DNA from: an uncultured Porphyromonadaceae bacterium
GTDB lineage: Bacteria > Bacteroidota > Bacteroidia > Bacteroidales > Muribaculaceae
Assembly (NCBI GenBank): GCA_947175545.1
Contig: CAMWNI010000008.1
Coordinates: forward strand, 22,772 to 86,771
Reading direction: 5' to 3'
DNA length: 64,000 bases
The position numbers and the translations under genes were made by a program. Below, piece after piece: positions 19,563 to 28,639 of this stretch. The notes beneath the pieces were generated by a model. The model ran no database searches. It was not told where the DNA came from and was given only the letters and a program-made list of their open reading frames with translations. How positions within the stretch are numbered: the first letter of the stretch is position 1; every line of letters begins with the position of its first letter.

Positions 19563-20375
19563 TTAGTCGTTATTAACGTGTTTTGATGCTATTTTATAGA
19601 TGTTGTCCGCTTCGTTGCGGTAACTGCTTTCCGGGTAGTTGTTGATGAAGCTGAAATATTCATCAATCACTGTCGTGTAGCGTTCAATTTTCTTTTCGTC
19701 AACAGAGTTTTCCGCTTCCTGGAATCGTGATTTCAGAATTAGCATTTCAAGCTGTTCCTTATATTTTGCATAAGGGTAGGCTTTCAGTGCATTCTGTGCG
19801 ACAATAACTGCACTTTCGTAGTTGTTGCCGCCGTAGGTCCCGAGGTTGTAGTAGAGCTGGGCATTCTGCAGTTGTTTGAGTGCCAGTTTGTCCTGCATGT
19901 CGAAGATGGCGTTTTGAGCTTCGGGAACGCGCGGACTTGTTGGAAACAGTTCAAGGAAGTTCGTGAGTTCCTTAATTGCCTCAACCGTGGCTGTCTGGTC
20001 AAGCTGAGGGTCAGGCGAGTCAAGGTAGTAGCCATAGCCGCAATAAAATCTGGCGTCCTCAATATATTTGCCTTTCGGATAGCGCTGATAGTAAGACGAA
20101 AGATATGAGCCGGCATTCAAATAGTCCTTAGTGTTGTAGTTACACATGCCAAGCATGTAAAGCGTCTCTTCCGCTTCTTCGCGACCGCGGAAAAAATTGA
20201 CGATTTCCTGCAATATGGGGTCGGCTTGAGCGTATTTGCCCTCGTTGTAGAGGCGCTTGGCGTACTCATACTTGACGTTGGGGTCGTTGGTCTTCATAAC
20301 GCGCTGATACTCTCCGCAAGCGGTGAGCGTCAGTACTCCAAGCGTCAATATGCTGAATATGAGTGATTTTCTCAT
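19563..20375 (-). CDS. bamD: Outer membrane protein assembly factor BamD
   Basis: Lipoprotein signal TLTACGEYQRVMK; TPR repeats, YxxAKRLYNEGKYAQADPILQEIV. Confidence 0.9.
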   Translation of the reverse strand: MRKSLIFSILTLGVLTLTACGEYQRVMKTNDPNVKYEYAKRLYNEGKYAQADPILQEIVNFFRGREEAEETLYMLGMCNYNTKDYLNAGSYLSSYYQRYPKGKYIEDARFYCGYGYYLDSPDPQLDQTATVEAIKELTNFLELFPTSPRVPEAQNAIFDMQDKLALKQLQNAQLYYNLGTYGGNNYESAVIVAQNALKAYPYAKYKEQLEMLILKSRFQEAENSVDEKKIERYTTVIDEYFSFINNYPESSYRNEADNIYKIASKHVNND

Positions 20376-20409
20376 TCTAAATGTTCGGTTATGGGTATTT
20401 TCCGGAACG

Positions 20410-20417
20410 CAAATTTA
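20410..20417 (-). promoter_or_regulatory. Bacteroidetes -7 box (TAAATTTG, minus) for bamD-rpoZ-aroE
   Basis: CAAATTTA on + strand about 35 nt upstream of bamD ATG. Confidence 0.55.
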
Positions 20418-20477
20418 CAAATACTTTTCCATTCCCGCAACCGTTGGCTGTAAATTTTTTGAGAATCAGGGGAATAT

Positions 20478-20727
20478 AAAAAGTCGCACCAAAGGATTTG
20501 GATGAAACTCGTGGAAGACAGGATTTGAGTGCTTCCGAACCTTTGTAATCTGCCTTGGTGCGACCCTCCGTAAAGAGGGTATCGTACGCTCCGATGAACG
20601 GAGTGGAGCCCGCCATTAGTCCGTAAAGCTTGTCTCGGGAGTTCATAATGGTTTGAAGAGTTTCCCAATCTGCTTTGATGCGGCTTTATGTCTTTTGTCT
20701 TTATAATGACTCTCTTGTCAGTTTTGT
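20478..20727 (-). ncRNA. Candidate structured RNA with own promoter and terminator (or short ORF mRNA)
   Basis: Promoter TAAATTTG (20741-20734, minus), hairpins CTCCG/CGGAG (20589-20603), ACCCTC/GAGGGT (20563-20580), 12-bp stem CCTTGGTGCGAC (20553-20564)/GTCGCACCAA(A)GG (20483-20495) followed by TTTTT on the minus strand. Confidence 0.5.
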
Positions 20728-20733
20728 TCACTG

Positions 20734-20741
20734 CAAATTTA
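20734..20741 (-). promoter_or_regulatory. Bacteroidetes -7 box (TAAATTTG, minus) for candidate RNA
   Basis: CAAATTTA on + strand. Confidence 0.5.
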
Positions 20742-20806
20742 AGAAAAGATACTGTTATTTCCAAATATTTGGATGTGATTTTTTTGTTGTCGAGTAAAAA
20801 AGTCAG

Positions 20807-20814
20807 TAACTTTG
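20807..20814 (+). promoter_or_regulatory. Bacteroidetes -7 box TAACTTTG immediately upstream of lrgA-like gene
   Basis: TAACTTTG-CGCC-ATG with TTTTTG at about -33. Confidence 0.6.
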
Positions 20815-20818
20815 CGCC

Positions 20819-21184
20819 ATGAATCTGATTATGCAATGTGCGGTACTGTTTGGCTTTCTTGCTGCCGGAGAGATGATTGTTTGGTTGACGTCGGTTCCGG
20901 TTCCAAGCAGTATCATTGGTATGATTCTTCTTGCGGCCTCGCTCCAGAGCGGTCGGCTACGGTTGAATCAGGTTGAACAATTTGCCGATTTCCTTACGCG
21001 CAATCTCGGCTTCTTTTTTGTCCCGGCCGGAGTAGGGGTGATTCGCTGTCTTGGTCTGATAGCCGATCAGTGGGTCCCGATTGTCATGGCAACCGTTGTC
21101 AGTACCTTTATTATTATTGCGGTGACGGGTTGGACCCATCAGTGGTCGCGCCGCACCGCCAAGCGCTTCAGACGTCATGGATGA
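20819..21184 (+). CDS. CidA/LrgA family membrane protein
   Basis: ECAxxx-type 4-TM: VWLTSVPVPSSIIGMILL, NLGFFFVPAGVGVI. Confidence 0.9.
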   Translation: MNLIMQCAVLFGFLAAGEMIVWLTSVPVPSSIIGMILLAASLQSGRLRLNQVEQFADFLTRNLGFFFVPAGVGVIRCLGLIADQWVPIVMATVVSTFIIIAVTGWTHQWSRRTAKRFRRHG

Positions 21185-21875
21185 ATTTTTCGCCAATCCG
21201 TATTTTCTTATTGCGCTGACCTTCGGCGTCTATTTGTTTGCGTCGCGTTTGCGTCGGCGCTTCGGCCTTTCGCTGATGAATCCGATTTTGATTTCAGTGA
21301 TTCTCCTGGTTGCGTTTCTCTCTACGTCCGGAGTGAGTTATGAATCTTACTGTGAGGGTGGAAAATATATCGAATTCTGGCTCAAACCTGCCGTTGTCGC
21401 CCTTGGGGTGCCGCTTTATCGGCAGTTGTCTACTATTCGCAAGCAGCTTATGCCCTTGCTTGTCGCCGAACTGGCGGGATGTGTCGCCGGACTTGTCAGC
21501 GTGGTAGCTATCGCCGAATTGTTCGGCGCTACGCGTGAGGTTATCATGTCACTTGCGCCAAAGGCCGTCACCACTCCAATTGCAATGGAAATCTCAACGG
21601 CATTGGGCGGTAATCCGTCGCTGACGGCCGCCGTTGTTGTCTGCACAGGCATTTTTGGCAGTATGGCCGGATTCAGCATGGTGCGCATGAGTCGAATCCG
21701 CTCCTCAATGGCAGGCAGTCTGAGTATTGGCACGGCCTCACACGCCGTCGGCACTGCGGCGGCGATGGAACGCGGAGGCGAGCGCTTCGGGGCCTTTTCC
21801 TCGCTTGGCTTGACGCTCAATGGACTTTTTACCGCCTTGCTTGCCCCTGTGATTTTACCACTTCTCGGATATTAA
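21177..21875 (+). CDS. LrgB family protein
   Basis: LAPKAVTTPIAMEIS, GTASHAVGTAAAME motifs. Confidence 0.92.
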   Translation: MDEFFANPYFLIALTFGVYLFASRLRRRFGLSLMNPILISVILLVAFLSTSGVSYESYCEGGKYIEFWLKPAVVALGVPLYRQLSTIRKQLMPLLVAELAGCVAGLVSVVAIAELFGATREVIMSLAPKAVTTPIAMEISTALGGNPSLTAAVVVCTGIFGSMAGFSMVRMSRIRSSMAGSLSIGTASHAVGTAAAMERGGERFGAFSSLGLTLNGLFTALLAPVILPLLGY

Positions 21876-21922
21876 GAGTGATTTTTTAGGCAAAAGTGCT
21901 TTCGTTTTTCGCGAAATTTTCG

Positions 21923-21930
21923 TAAATTTG
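21923..21930 (+). promoter_or_regulatory. Bacteroidetes -7 box TAAATTTG upstream of carA
   Basis: TAAATTTG 36 nt upstream of carA ATG. Confidence 0.55.
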
Positions 21931-21965
21931 CAGCAATAAACTAATTTTTACGATTTCAACTCTAT

Positions 21966-23036
21966 ATGCGCCCAACAGTCAATGCCGCTCTGATTCTTGA
22001 AGACGGCACCGTTTTTCGCGGAAAGTCGTTTGGATATCCCGGTCCGGCTGCCGGTGAGGTTGTGTTCAACACCGCAATGACCGGTTATCCCGAAAGTCTT
22101 ACCGACCCCAGTTATGAAGGACAGATTCTTGTCACGACTTATCCGATTTTAGGTAACTACGGCGTTCCGCCCCGTCAGGAAAAGGATGATGTCAGCCGTT
22201 ACTACGAAAGTGACCACATTCATGCCCGCGCTATTATTGCCCAGGATTATACATATGAGCATTCTCATTGGCAGGCTGACCGCTCGCTGGCTCAATGGCT
22301 CGAAGAAGAGAAAATCCCCGGTATTTATGGAATTGATACCCGTGCGCTGACAAAACTACTGCGTGAGAAGGGATCGATGCTCGGAAAAATTGTTATTGAC
22401 GGACAGCCGGAGCCTGAATTTTATGATCCTAATGCCGAAAATCTGGTCGCTAAAGTTAGCTGCCGCGAGGTTGAAACCCATGGCGACGGAGAAAAAACGG
22501 TTGTTCTTGTTGACTGTGGAGTAAAACACAATATTATTCGCTGTCTGACCCGCCGCGGAGTCAAGGTAATCAGAGTTCCCTGGAACTACGATTTTACTCA
22601 GATTCCTTACGACGGGCTTTTTATTTCAAATGGTCCGGGTAACCCTGATATGGTTGATGTCACGGTCGAAAATCTCCGCAAGGCAATTGAGCTTGGAAAG
22701 CCTATTTGCGGAATCTGTATGGGCAACCAACTCCTGAGTAAGGCGGCCGGTGCTAAGACTTACAAGCTTAAATATGGTCATCGTTCTCATAATCAGCCCG
22801 TGCGAAGGGTCGGGACCGATACATGCTTCGTGACGTCTCAGAATCATGGCTTCGCTGTTGATAACGCCTCGCTGCCTGCCGACTGGGAACCGCTCTTCAT
22901 TAATATGAATGACGGCACTAACGAGGGCATCCGTCATAAGTCGAAACCATTCTTCTCTGCTCAGTTCCATCCGGAAGCTTCTTCCGGCCCGAAAGACACA
23001 GAGTTCCTCTTCGATGAGTTCATTCAAATGCTTTAA
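21966..23036 (+). CDS. carA: Carbamoyl-phosphate synthase small subunit
   Basis: ALILEDGTVFRGKSFG, GEVVFNTAMTGYPE, PICGICMGNQLL, QFHPEASSGP. Confidence 0.96.
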   Translation: MRPTVNAALILEDGTVFRGKSFGYPGPAAGEVVFNTAMTGYPESLTDPSYEGQILVTTYPILGNYGVPPRQEKDDVSRYYESDHIHARAIIAQDYTYEHSHWQADRSLAQWLEEEKIPGIYGIDTRALTKLLREKGSMLGKIVIDGQPEPEFYDPNAENLVAKVSCREVETHGDGEKTVVLVDCGVKHNIIRCLTRRGVKVIRVPWNYDFTQIPYDGLFISNGPGNPDMVDVTVENLRKAIELGKPICGICMGNQLLSKAAGAKTYKLKYGHRSHNQPVRRVGTDTCFVTSQNHGFAVDNASLPADWEPLFINMNDGTNEGIRHKSKPFFSAQFHPEASSGPKDTEFLFDEFIQML

Positions 23037-23069
23037 AAATCCTCCCCCTTACACACCTTAATATATAGT

Positions 23070-26000
23070 ATGAAAGAAATCAAGAAAGTGCTGCTGCTTG
23101 GAAGCGGCGCCCTCAAGATAGGCGAAGCCGGCGAATTTGACTATTCCGGCTCACAGGCTCTCAAGGCTCTCAAAGAGGAAGGAATCGACACCGTCCTGAT
23201 TAACCCTAACATCGCAACGGTTCAGACCTCAGATGGATTTGCCGATAAGATTTATTTCCTTCCCGTTACTCCTTTCTTTGTAGAGAAGGTGATTAAAAAG
23301 GAAAGGCCGGACGGAATTCTGCTCGCTTTCGGCGGCCAGACGGCACTTAACTGCGGTGTGGAACTCTATCGCTCCGGAATTCTTGAAAAATATGACGTTC
23401 AGGTTCTCGGCACCCCTGTTCAGGCAATTATGGATACCGAAGACCGCGAACTCTTTGTCAAGAAGCTTGACGAAATCGGAATCAAGACAATCAAGAGCGA
23501 AGCCGTCAGTACCACTGCCGATGCAATTGAGGCGGCCGAAAACCTCGGTTATCCCGTAATTGTGCGTGCAGCATACGCCCTCGGTGGTCTCGGATCGGGC
23601 TTCTGCGATAACCGGGAAGAGCTTGTCGCTCTTGTCGAAAAGGCACTTTCGTTCTCCCCTCAGGTCCTGGTTGAAAAGAGCCTCAAAGGCTGGAAAGAGG
23701 TTGAATATGAGGTTGTGCGTGACCGTTTTGACAACTGCATCACGGTCTGTAACATGGAAAACCTTGATCCTCTCGGCATCCACACGGGCGAAAGCATCGT
23801 CGTTGCTCCCTCGCAGACTCTCACCAATGAGGACTACCACTATCTGCGTGCGCTTGCCATCAAGATTATTCGCCATATAGGCATTGTCGGCGAATGCAAC
23901 GTGCAATATGCTTTCGACCCTCAGTCAATGGACTACCGTGTTATCGAGGTCAATGCCCGCCTGAGCCGTTCGTCGGCTCTGGCATCAAAAGCAACCGGCT
24001 ATCCGCTTGCTTTCGTAGCCGCAAAACTCGGATTGGGCTATGGCCTGTTTGACCTGAAAAACTCGGTAACCAAGGAGACTTCCGCATTCTTTGAACCGGC
24101 CCTTGACTATGTTGTCGTGAAAATTCCCCGCTGGGACCTCGGTAAGTTCCATGGCGTGCGTCGTGAAATCGGCTCTTCAATGAAGTCCGTCGGTGAGGTT
24201 ATGGCCATAGGTCGCACCTTTGAAGAAGCAATTCAGAAGGGCCTCCGCATGATTGGTCAGGGCATGCACGGCTTTGTCGGCAATAAGCAACTCAAGGTCT
24301 CTGACCTTGACAAAGCTTTAAAAGAACCGACCGACAAGCGCATTTTCATTCTTGCCCAGGCACTTCAGGAGGGCTACACCGTTGAGCGTATCCATGAATT
24401 GACTAAGATTGACCGTTGGTTCCTGCACAAACTGAACAATATTATTCAGACATCGCGTGAATTGGCTGAATATCAATCATTGGCTGAACTCCCTGCTGAA
24501 CTTCTGCTTCAGGCTAAGCAACAGGGTTTCAGTGATTTCCAGGTGGCCCGCGCAGTGATTCCCAATGAGTTTAACAACGGCGCCCATAAGGCCGCTTTAG
24601 ACGTACGCGCTCATCGCAAGCAGCTTGGCATAGTTCCTGTTGTCAAGCAGATTGATACCCTCGCGGCCGAATATCCTGCCCAAACGAACTACCTCTACTT
24701 GACCTATAACGGTTCGACCAACGACGTCGAGTATCTCCATGACCACAGATCTATCGTAGTTCTCGGCTCCGGCGCTTATCGCATCGGTTCGTCCGTCGAA
24801 TTCGACTGGTGTTCGGTCAACGCTCTGATGACCGTTAAGAAGCAGGGCTGGCGTTCAGTAATGATTAACTACAATCCGGAAACCGTGTCAACCGACTATG
24901 ACATGTGTGACCGTCTCTACTTCGACGAACTGACCTTTGAGCGTGTAATGGACATCCTTGAACTGGAACAGCCTCATGGCACTATTCTCAGCGTTGGAGG
25001 TCAGATTCCTAACAATCTTGCGATGAAGCTGGACGAGCAGGGCGTCAACATTCTTGGCACTCAGGCCCGCTGCATTGACAATGCCGAGGATCGCCACAAA
25101 TTCTCGTCTATGCTCGACGAACTTGGCGTTGACCAGCCGCGCTGGCGAGAGCTAACCTCGATGGAAGATATTAATTCATTCATTGATGAAGTCGGTTTCC
25201 CTGTCCTGGTACGTCCCTCATACGTCCTTTCCGGTGCCGCAATGAATGTCTGCTCGAATTCCGAAGAACTGGAACGCTTCCTGCGCCTGGCCGCCAATGT
25301 CAGCAAAGAACACCCCGTAGTCGTCAGCCAGTTCATTCAGAATGCGAAGGAAATCGAAATGGATGCCGTTGCCCAGAATGGTGAAATCAAGGCTTACGCA
25401 ATCAGCGAACACATCGAATTTGCAGGCGTCCACTCCGGCGACGCGACAATCCAGTTCCCGCCTCAGAAGCTCTATGTCGAGACCATGCGACGCATCAAGA
25501 AGGTTTCTGCCAAGATTGCCAAGGCGCTTGAAATCAGCGGCCCGTTCAACATCCAGTTCCTTGCCAAGAACAATGATATCAAGGTAATCGAATGTAATCT
25601 GCGTGCTTCGCGTTCGTTCCCGTTTGTCAGCAAGGTGCTTAAAATTAACTTTATCGACCTGGCTACTCAGGTAATGCTTGGTCTGCCTGTCGAAAAACCG
25701 AACAAGAGTGCCTTTGACCTGGACTATGTTGGCATCAAGGCGTCGCAGTTCAGCTTCTCCCGCTTGCAGGGTGCCGACCCCGTTCTTGGTGTCGACATGA
25801 GTTCGACTGGCGAGGTTGGCTGCATCGGCGATGACACTTCCGAGGCCCTCCTTAAGGCAATGCTGTCCGTCGGTCAGCGAGTTCCGGCCAAGTCGGTACT
25901 GCTCTCGACCGGCACAGCCAAACAGAAGGCCGATATGCTTGAATCGGCCCATCTGCTCCATAATCATGGCTATAAAATTTATGCCACAGGTGGAACACAT

Positions 26001-26291
26001 CAGTTCCTGAACGAGAATGGCATCCCTGCAATCCGCGTTTACTGGCCTTCGCAGCCCGATATGCAGCCCCAGGCTCTTGAGCTGCTCCATAACAAGGAAA
26101 TTGACATGGTTGTCAACGTTCCAAAGAATCTGACGCCGACTGAGTTGAGCAATGGTTATAAGATCCGTCGCGCAGCAATTGACCTGAATGTGCCTCTGTT
26201 GACAAATGCACGCCTCGCTGCCGCATTTATCTCGGCTTTCACGTCAATGACGCTCGACGATATTGAAATCAAACCCTGGAACGAGTACTGA
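23070..26291 (+). CDS. carB: Carbamoyl-phosphate synthase large subunit
   Basis: [29 protein letters not shown], duplicated ATP-grasp halves, MGS-like C-terminal domain. Confidence 0.97.
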   Translation: MKEIKKVLLLGSGALKIGEAGEFDYSGSQALKALKEEGIDTVLINPNIATVQTSDGFADKIYFLPVTPFFVEKVIKKERPDGILLAFGGQTALNCGVELYRSGILEKYDVQVLGTPVQAIMDTEDRELFVKKLDEIGIKTIKSEAVSTTADAIEAAENLGYPVIVRAAYALGGLGSGFCDNREELVALVEKALSFSPQVLVEKSLKGWKEVEYEVVRDRFDNCITVCNMENLDPLGIHTGESIVVAPSQTLTNEDYHYLRALAIKIIRHIGIVGECNVQYAFDPQSMDYRVIEVNARLSRSSALASKATGYPLAFVAAKLGLGYGLFDLKNSVTKETSAFFEPALDYVVVKIPRWDLGKFHGVRREIGSSMKSVGEVMAIGRTFEEAIQKGLRMIGQGMHGFVGNKQLKVSDLDKALKEPTDKRIFILAQALQEGYTVERIHELTKIDRWFLHKLNNIIQTSRELAEYQSLAELPAELLLQAKQQGFSDFQVARAVIPNEFNNGAHKAALDVRAHRKQLGIVPVVKQIDTLAAEYPAQTNYLYLTYNGSTNDVEYLHDHRSIVVLGSGAYRIGSSVEFDWCSVNALMTVKKQGWRSVMINYNPETVSTDYDMCDRLYFDELTFERVMDILELEQPHGTILSVGGQIPNNLAMKLDEQGVNILGTQARCIDNAEDRHKFSSMLDELGVDQPRWRELTSMEDINSFIDEVGFPVLVRPSYVLSGAAMNVCSNSEELERFLRLAANVSKEHPVVVSQFIQNAKEIEMDAVAQNGEIKAYAISEHIEFAGVHSGDATIQFPPQKLYVETMRRIKKVSAKIAKALEISGPFNIQFLAKNNDIKVIECNLRASRSFPFVSKVLKINFIDLATQVMLGLPVEKPNKSAFDLDYVGIKASQFSFSRLQGADPVLGVDMSSTGEVGCIGDDTSEALLKAMLSVGQRVPAKSVLLSTGTAKQKADMLESAHLLHNHGYKIYATGGTHQFLNENGIPAIRVYWPSQPDMQPQALELLHNKEIDMVVNVPKNLTPTELSNGYKIRRAAIDLNVPLLTNARLAAAFISAFTSMTLDDIEIKPWNEY

Positions 26292-27139
26292 TGAAGTATA
26301 TTGGCGCTCACGTGGCTGTGGACGGAGGCGTTGCCTCCGCTCCACTCAATGCCCGGGCAATCGGAGCAAAGGCCTTCGCAATGTTCACCCGCAACCCGAG
26401 CCGCTGGAAGTCTGATCCTATGCTTCCATCGGAAATTGAGGCTTTCAAGGCAAACTGCGAGGCCGGAGGTTACACTCCTGACGTTATTCTGCCTCATGAC
26501 AGCTATCTGATTAATCTTGGTGCAAAAGACCCTAAGAAGCTATTTCTTAGCCGAATAGCCTTTCTTGACGAAATGCAGCGCTGCGAGCAATTGGGACTTT
26601 CGATGCTGAACTTCCACCCCGGGTCACATCTTAACGAAATGACTGAGGAGGAGTGTCTGCAACGCATTGCCTCTTCCATCAACAAAACTCTGGCGCAGAC
26701 ATCGGGTGTCAAGGCTGTGATTGAAAACACTGCGGGCCAGGGTTCCAATCTCGGTTATAGTTTCGAGCAACTTGCCTACATCATTGACCTCATTGAGGAT
26801 AAAAGTAGAGTGGGGGTCTGCATTGACTCCTGCCATGCGTTTGCCGCAGGTTATGACCTTGCAACATCGGAAGGCTACGATGCTGCCTGGCGCAAGTTTG
26901 ACGAGACTATTGGCCTGAAATATCTGAGCGCAATGCATATCAATGACTCCAAGAAAGGTCTTGGCTCTCATGTTGACCGTCATGAGACAATGGGTAACGG
27001 AGCGCTCGGTATGGACTTTTTCCATATGCTGATGGCAGACTCGCGAATGGACAACATCCCGCTGATTCTCGAAACACCCAATCCGGATCTTTGGAAAGAA
27101 GAAATCGAGACTCTTTACTCACTTCCCGGAGCAAAATGA
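26291..27139 (+). CDS. nfo: Deoxyribonuclease IV (endonuclease IV)
   Basis: [51 protein letters not shown]. Confidence 0.95.
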   Translation: MKYIGAHVAVDGGVASAPLNARAIGAKAFAMFTRNPSRWKSDPMLPSEIEAFKANCEAGGYTPDVILPHDSYLINLGAKDPKKLFLSRIAFLDEMQRCEQLGLSMLNFHPGSHLNEMTEEECLQRIASSINKTLAQTSGVKAVIENTAGQGSNLGYSFEQLAYIIDLIEDKSRVGVCIDSCHAFAAGYDLATSEGYDAAWRKFDETIGLKYLSAMHINDSKKGLGSHVDRHETMGNGALGMDFFHMLMADSRMDNIPLILETPNPDLWKEEIETLYSLPGAK

Positions 27140-27525
27140 AACAGGACTATGCTCTGAAAAATCGCCTGTGGCTCGACGAAAAAAGCAGAGAGCCTGGTGT
27201 AGTAGCCCTTGACAAAGGCGTATGCTATAAACCGCTGAAAAAAGGGAATGGACCGCAGCCAAATCGCGGCAGTGTTGTAACGGTCCATTATGTTGGCAAG
27301 ACCATAAACGGTAAAACCTTTGACAGTAGCCGTGGTGGAGTGGCCCCGGCCTTCCGCCTGCGCGAACTGATTCCCGGTTGGACCATTGCCCTGACTCAGA
27401 TGCACGTTGGCGACAAATGGGAAATTTACATCCCCGCAGACCAAGGTTACGGCAAGCGTTCTCAACCCGGCATCCCCGGTGGCTCAACTCTAATCTTTGA
27501 AGTTGAACTCCTTGCCACCTCTTAA
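27136..27525 (+). CDS. FKBP-type peptidyl-prolyl cis-trans isomerase
   Basis: [24 protein letters not shown]...[26 protein letters not shown] overlap with nfo. Confidence 0.92.
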   Translation: MKQDYALKNRLWLDEKSREPGVVALDKGVCYKPLKKGNGPQPNRGSVVTVHYVGKTINGKTFDSSRGGVAPAFRLRELIPGWTIALTQMHVGDKWEIYIPADQGYGKRSQPGIPGGSTLIFEVELLATS

Positions 27526-27549
27526 CCATAAATCCGGAGAGGAGAACAT

Positions 27550-28398
27550 ATGCCAATGAACATAAATAAATTGGTAAGGAGGCTAATGATATTTGGACTT
27601 CTTACTTCACAAGTCTGTGGGTACGCTCAAACACCCAATTATGAAGAATCGACAGACATGATTCTTCAAGGTATGCAGCAACCTGTCTACGTCTTATCGA
27701 TTGACAGCACATTAGTTTCCAATCAGTGTAAAACGGAAAGTTCTAAATTTAATGCTAAACAGCTGATTTTACCGGGAGTTCTTGTGGCTGCTGGTACTTT
27801 TGGGGTATACAATGGTGCATTCAGAAAGTTGGATACGAACATAAAAAATGAAATGGATAATCTGCGTGGAAATCACTTCTTCCGTGCTGATGATTATATC
27901 CAGTATCTTCCTGCCCTCACGTATCTGACTTTTGGATCAATCGGCATCAAATCAAAGCATGGCTTTAAAGAGCGTGTCGTGGTGGAAGCTACCGCATACA
28001 TAACCATGGCAGCGTTGACAAATATTGGTAAATATTCATTCAGAGAAAAAAGGCCGGATTCCAATGCAAGAAATTCTTTTCCTTCCGGACACACTGCCAC
28101 CGTATTTACCGGAGCAGAATTAATGAGAGAAGAATATGGCCTTGGTATGGGGATAGGAGCTTATACCGTTGCTATTGGTGTTGCTTTTCTGCGTCTTTAT
28201 AACGGACGCCACTGGCTCAACGACGTTATTGCAGGGGCGGGGGTCGGAATATTATCTGCAAGAATTGGATATTGGATGCTTCCGTTATATCAAAGATGGT
28301 TTAAATGGGATACTCCAAGTTCAGATATAATGGTTATATCACCGGCCTATAATCCTTCCGAGCATTCTTTCTCAATTAATCTGGCATACACTTTTTAA
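27550..28398 (+). CDS. PAP2-family phosphatase
   Basis: KYSFREKRPD, SFPSGHTATVF, LYNGRHWLNDVIAGAGVG motifs. Confidence 0.92.
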   Translation: MPMNINKLVRRLMIFGLLTSQVCGYAQTPNYEESTDMILQGMQQPVYVLSIDSTLVSNQCKTESSKFNAKQLILPGVLVAAGTFGVYNGAFRKLDTNIKNEMDNLRGNHFFRADDYIQYLPALTYLTFGSIGIKSKHGFKERVVVEATAYITMAALTNIGKYSFREKRPDSNARNSFPSGHTATVFTGAELMREEYGLGMGIGAYTVAIGVAFLRLYNGRHWLNDVIAGAGVGILSARIGYWMLPLYQRWFKWDTPSSDIMVISPAYNPSEHSFSINLAYTF

Positions 28399-28403
28399 TA
28401 ATT

Positions 28404-28441
28404 ATGCCGAAGGATTATAAAGGTTGACCTTTGGCATTTTG
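28404..28441 (+). terminator. Intrinsic terminator after PAP2 gene
   Basis: ATGCCGAAGG ... CCTTTGGCAT (10 bp with one G-U) followed by TTTT. Confidence 0.65.
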
Positions 28442-28477
28442 GGAAACGGGGGGCTTAACGTTTGAGCCGGTCATAGC

Positions 28478-28522
28478 CACTAATTTTTTAGTGATGCACA
28501 ACTACACACTAAAAAATTAATG
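28478..28522. promoter_or_regulatory. Two palindromic sites CACTAA-N4-TTAGTG and CACTAA-N4-TTAATG; candidate enhancer-binding-protein UAS
   Basis: 28478-28493 CACTAATTTTTTAGTG; 28507-28522 CACTAAAAAATTAATG; about 90-135 bp upstream of the predicted sigma-54 TSS. Confidence 0.5.
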
Positions 28523-28583
28523 AACAAGTATGCGATAATATTAGAATCCCTTAAGTTTTTTTGCTGTGTCAGAGACAAAACCT

Positions 28584-28599
28584 TTGGCACGGTTTTTGC
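28584..28599 (+). promoter_or_regulatory. Sigma-54 (-24/-12) promoter upstream of clpB
   Basis: TTGGCACGGTTTTTGC: GG-N10-GC, near-exact match to the TGGCACGNNNNTTGC consensus. Confidence 0.75.
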
Positions 28600-28639
28600 G
28601 TTTCATTAACGTAAAGAGAAACTTAATTAATCAAAAACT

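Noticed and set aside
20389-20646. 85-aa minus-strand ORF (MNSRDKLYGLMAGSTPF...) as a confident CDS
   Set aside because: Coincides with strong hairpins and a terminator; kept only as an alternative explanation of the RNA candidate.
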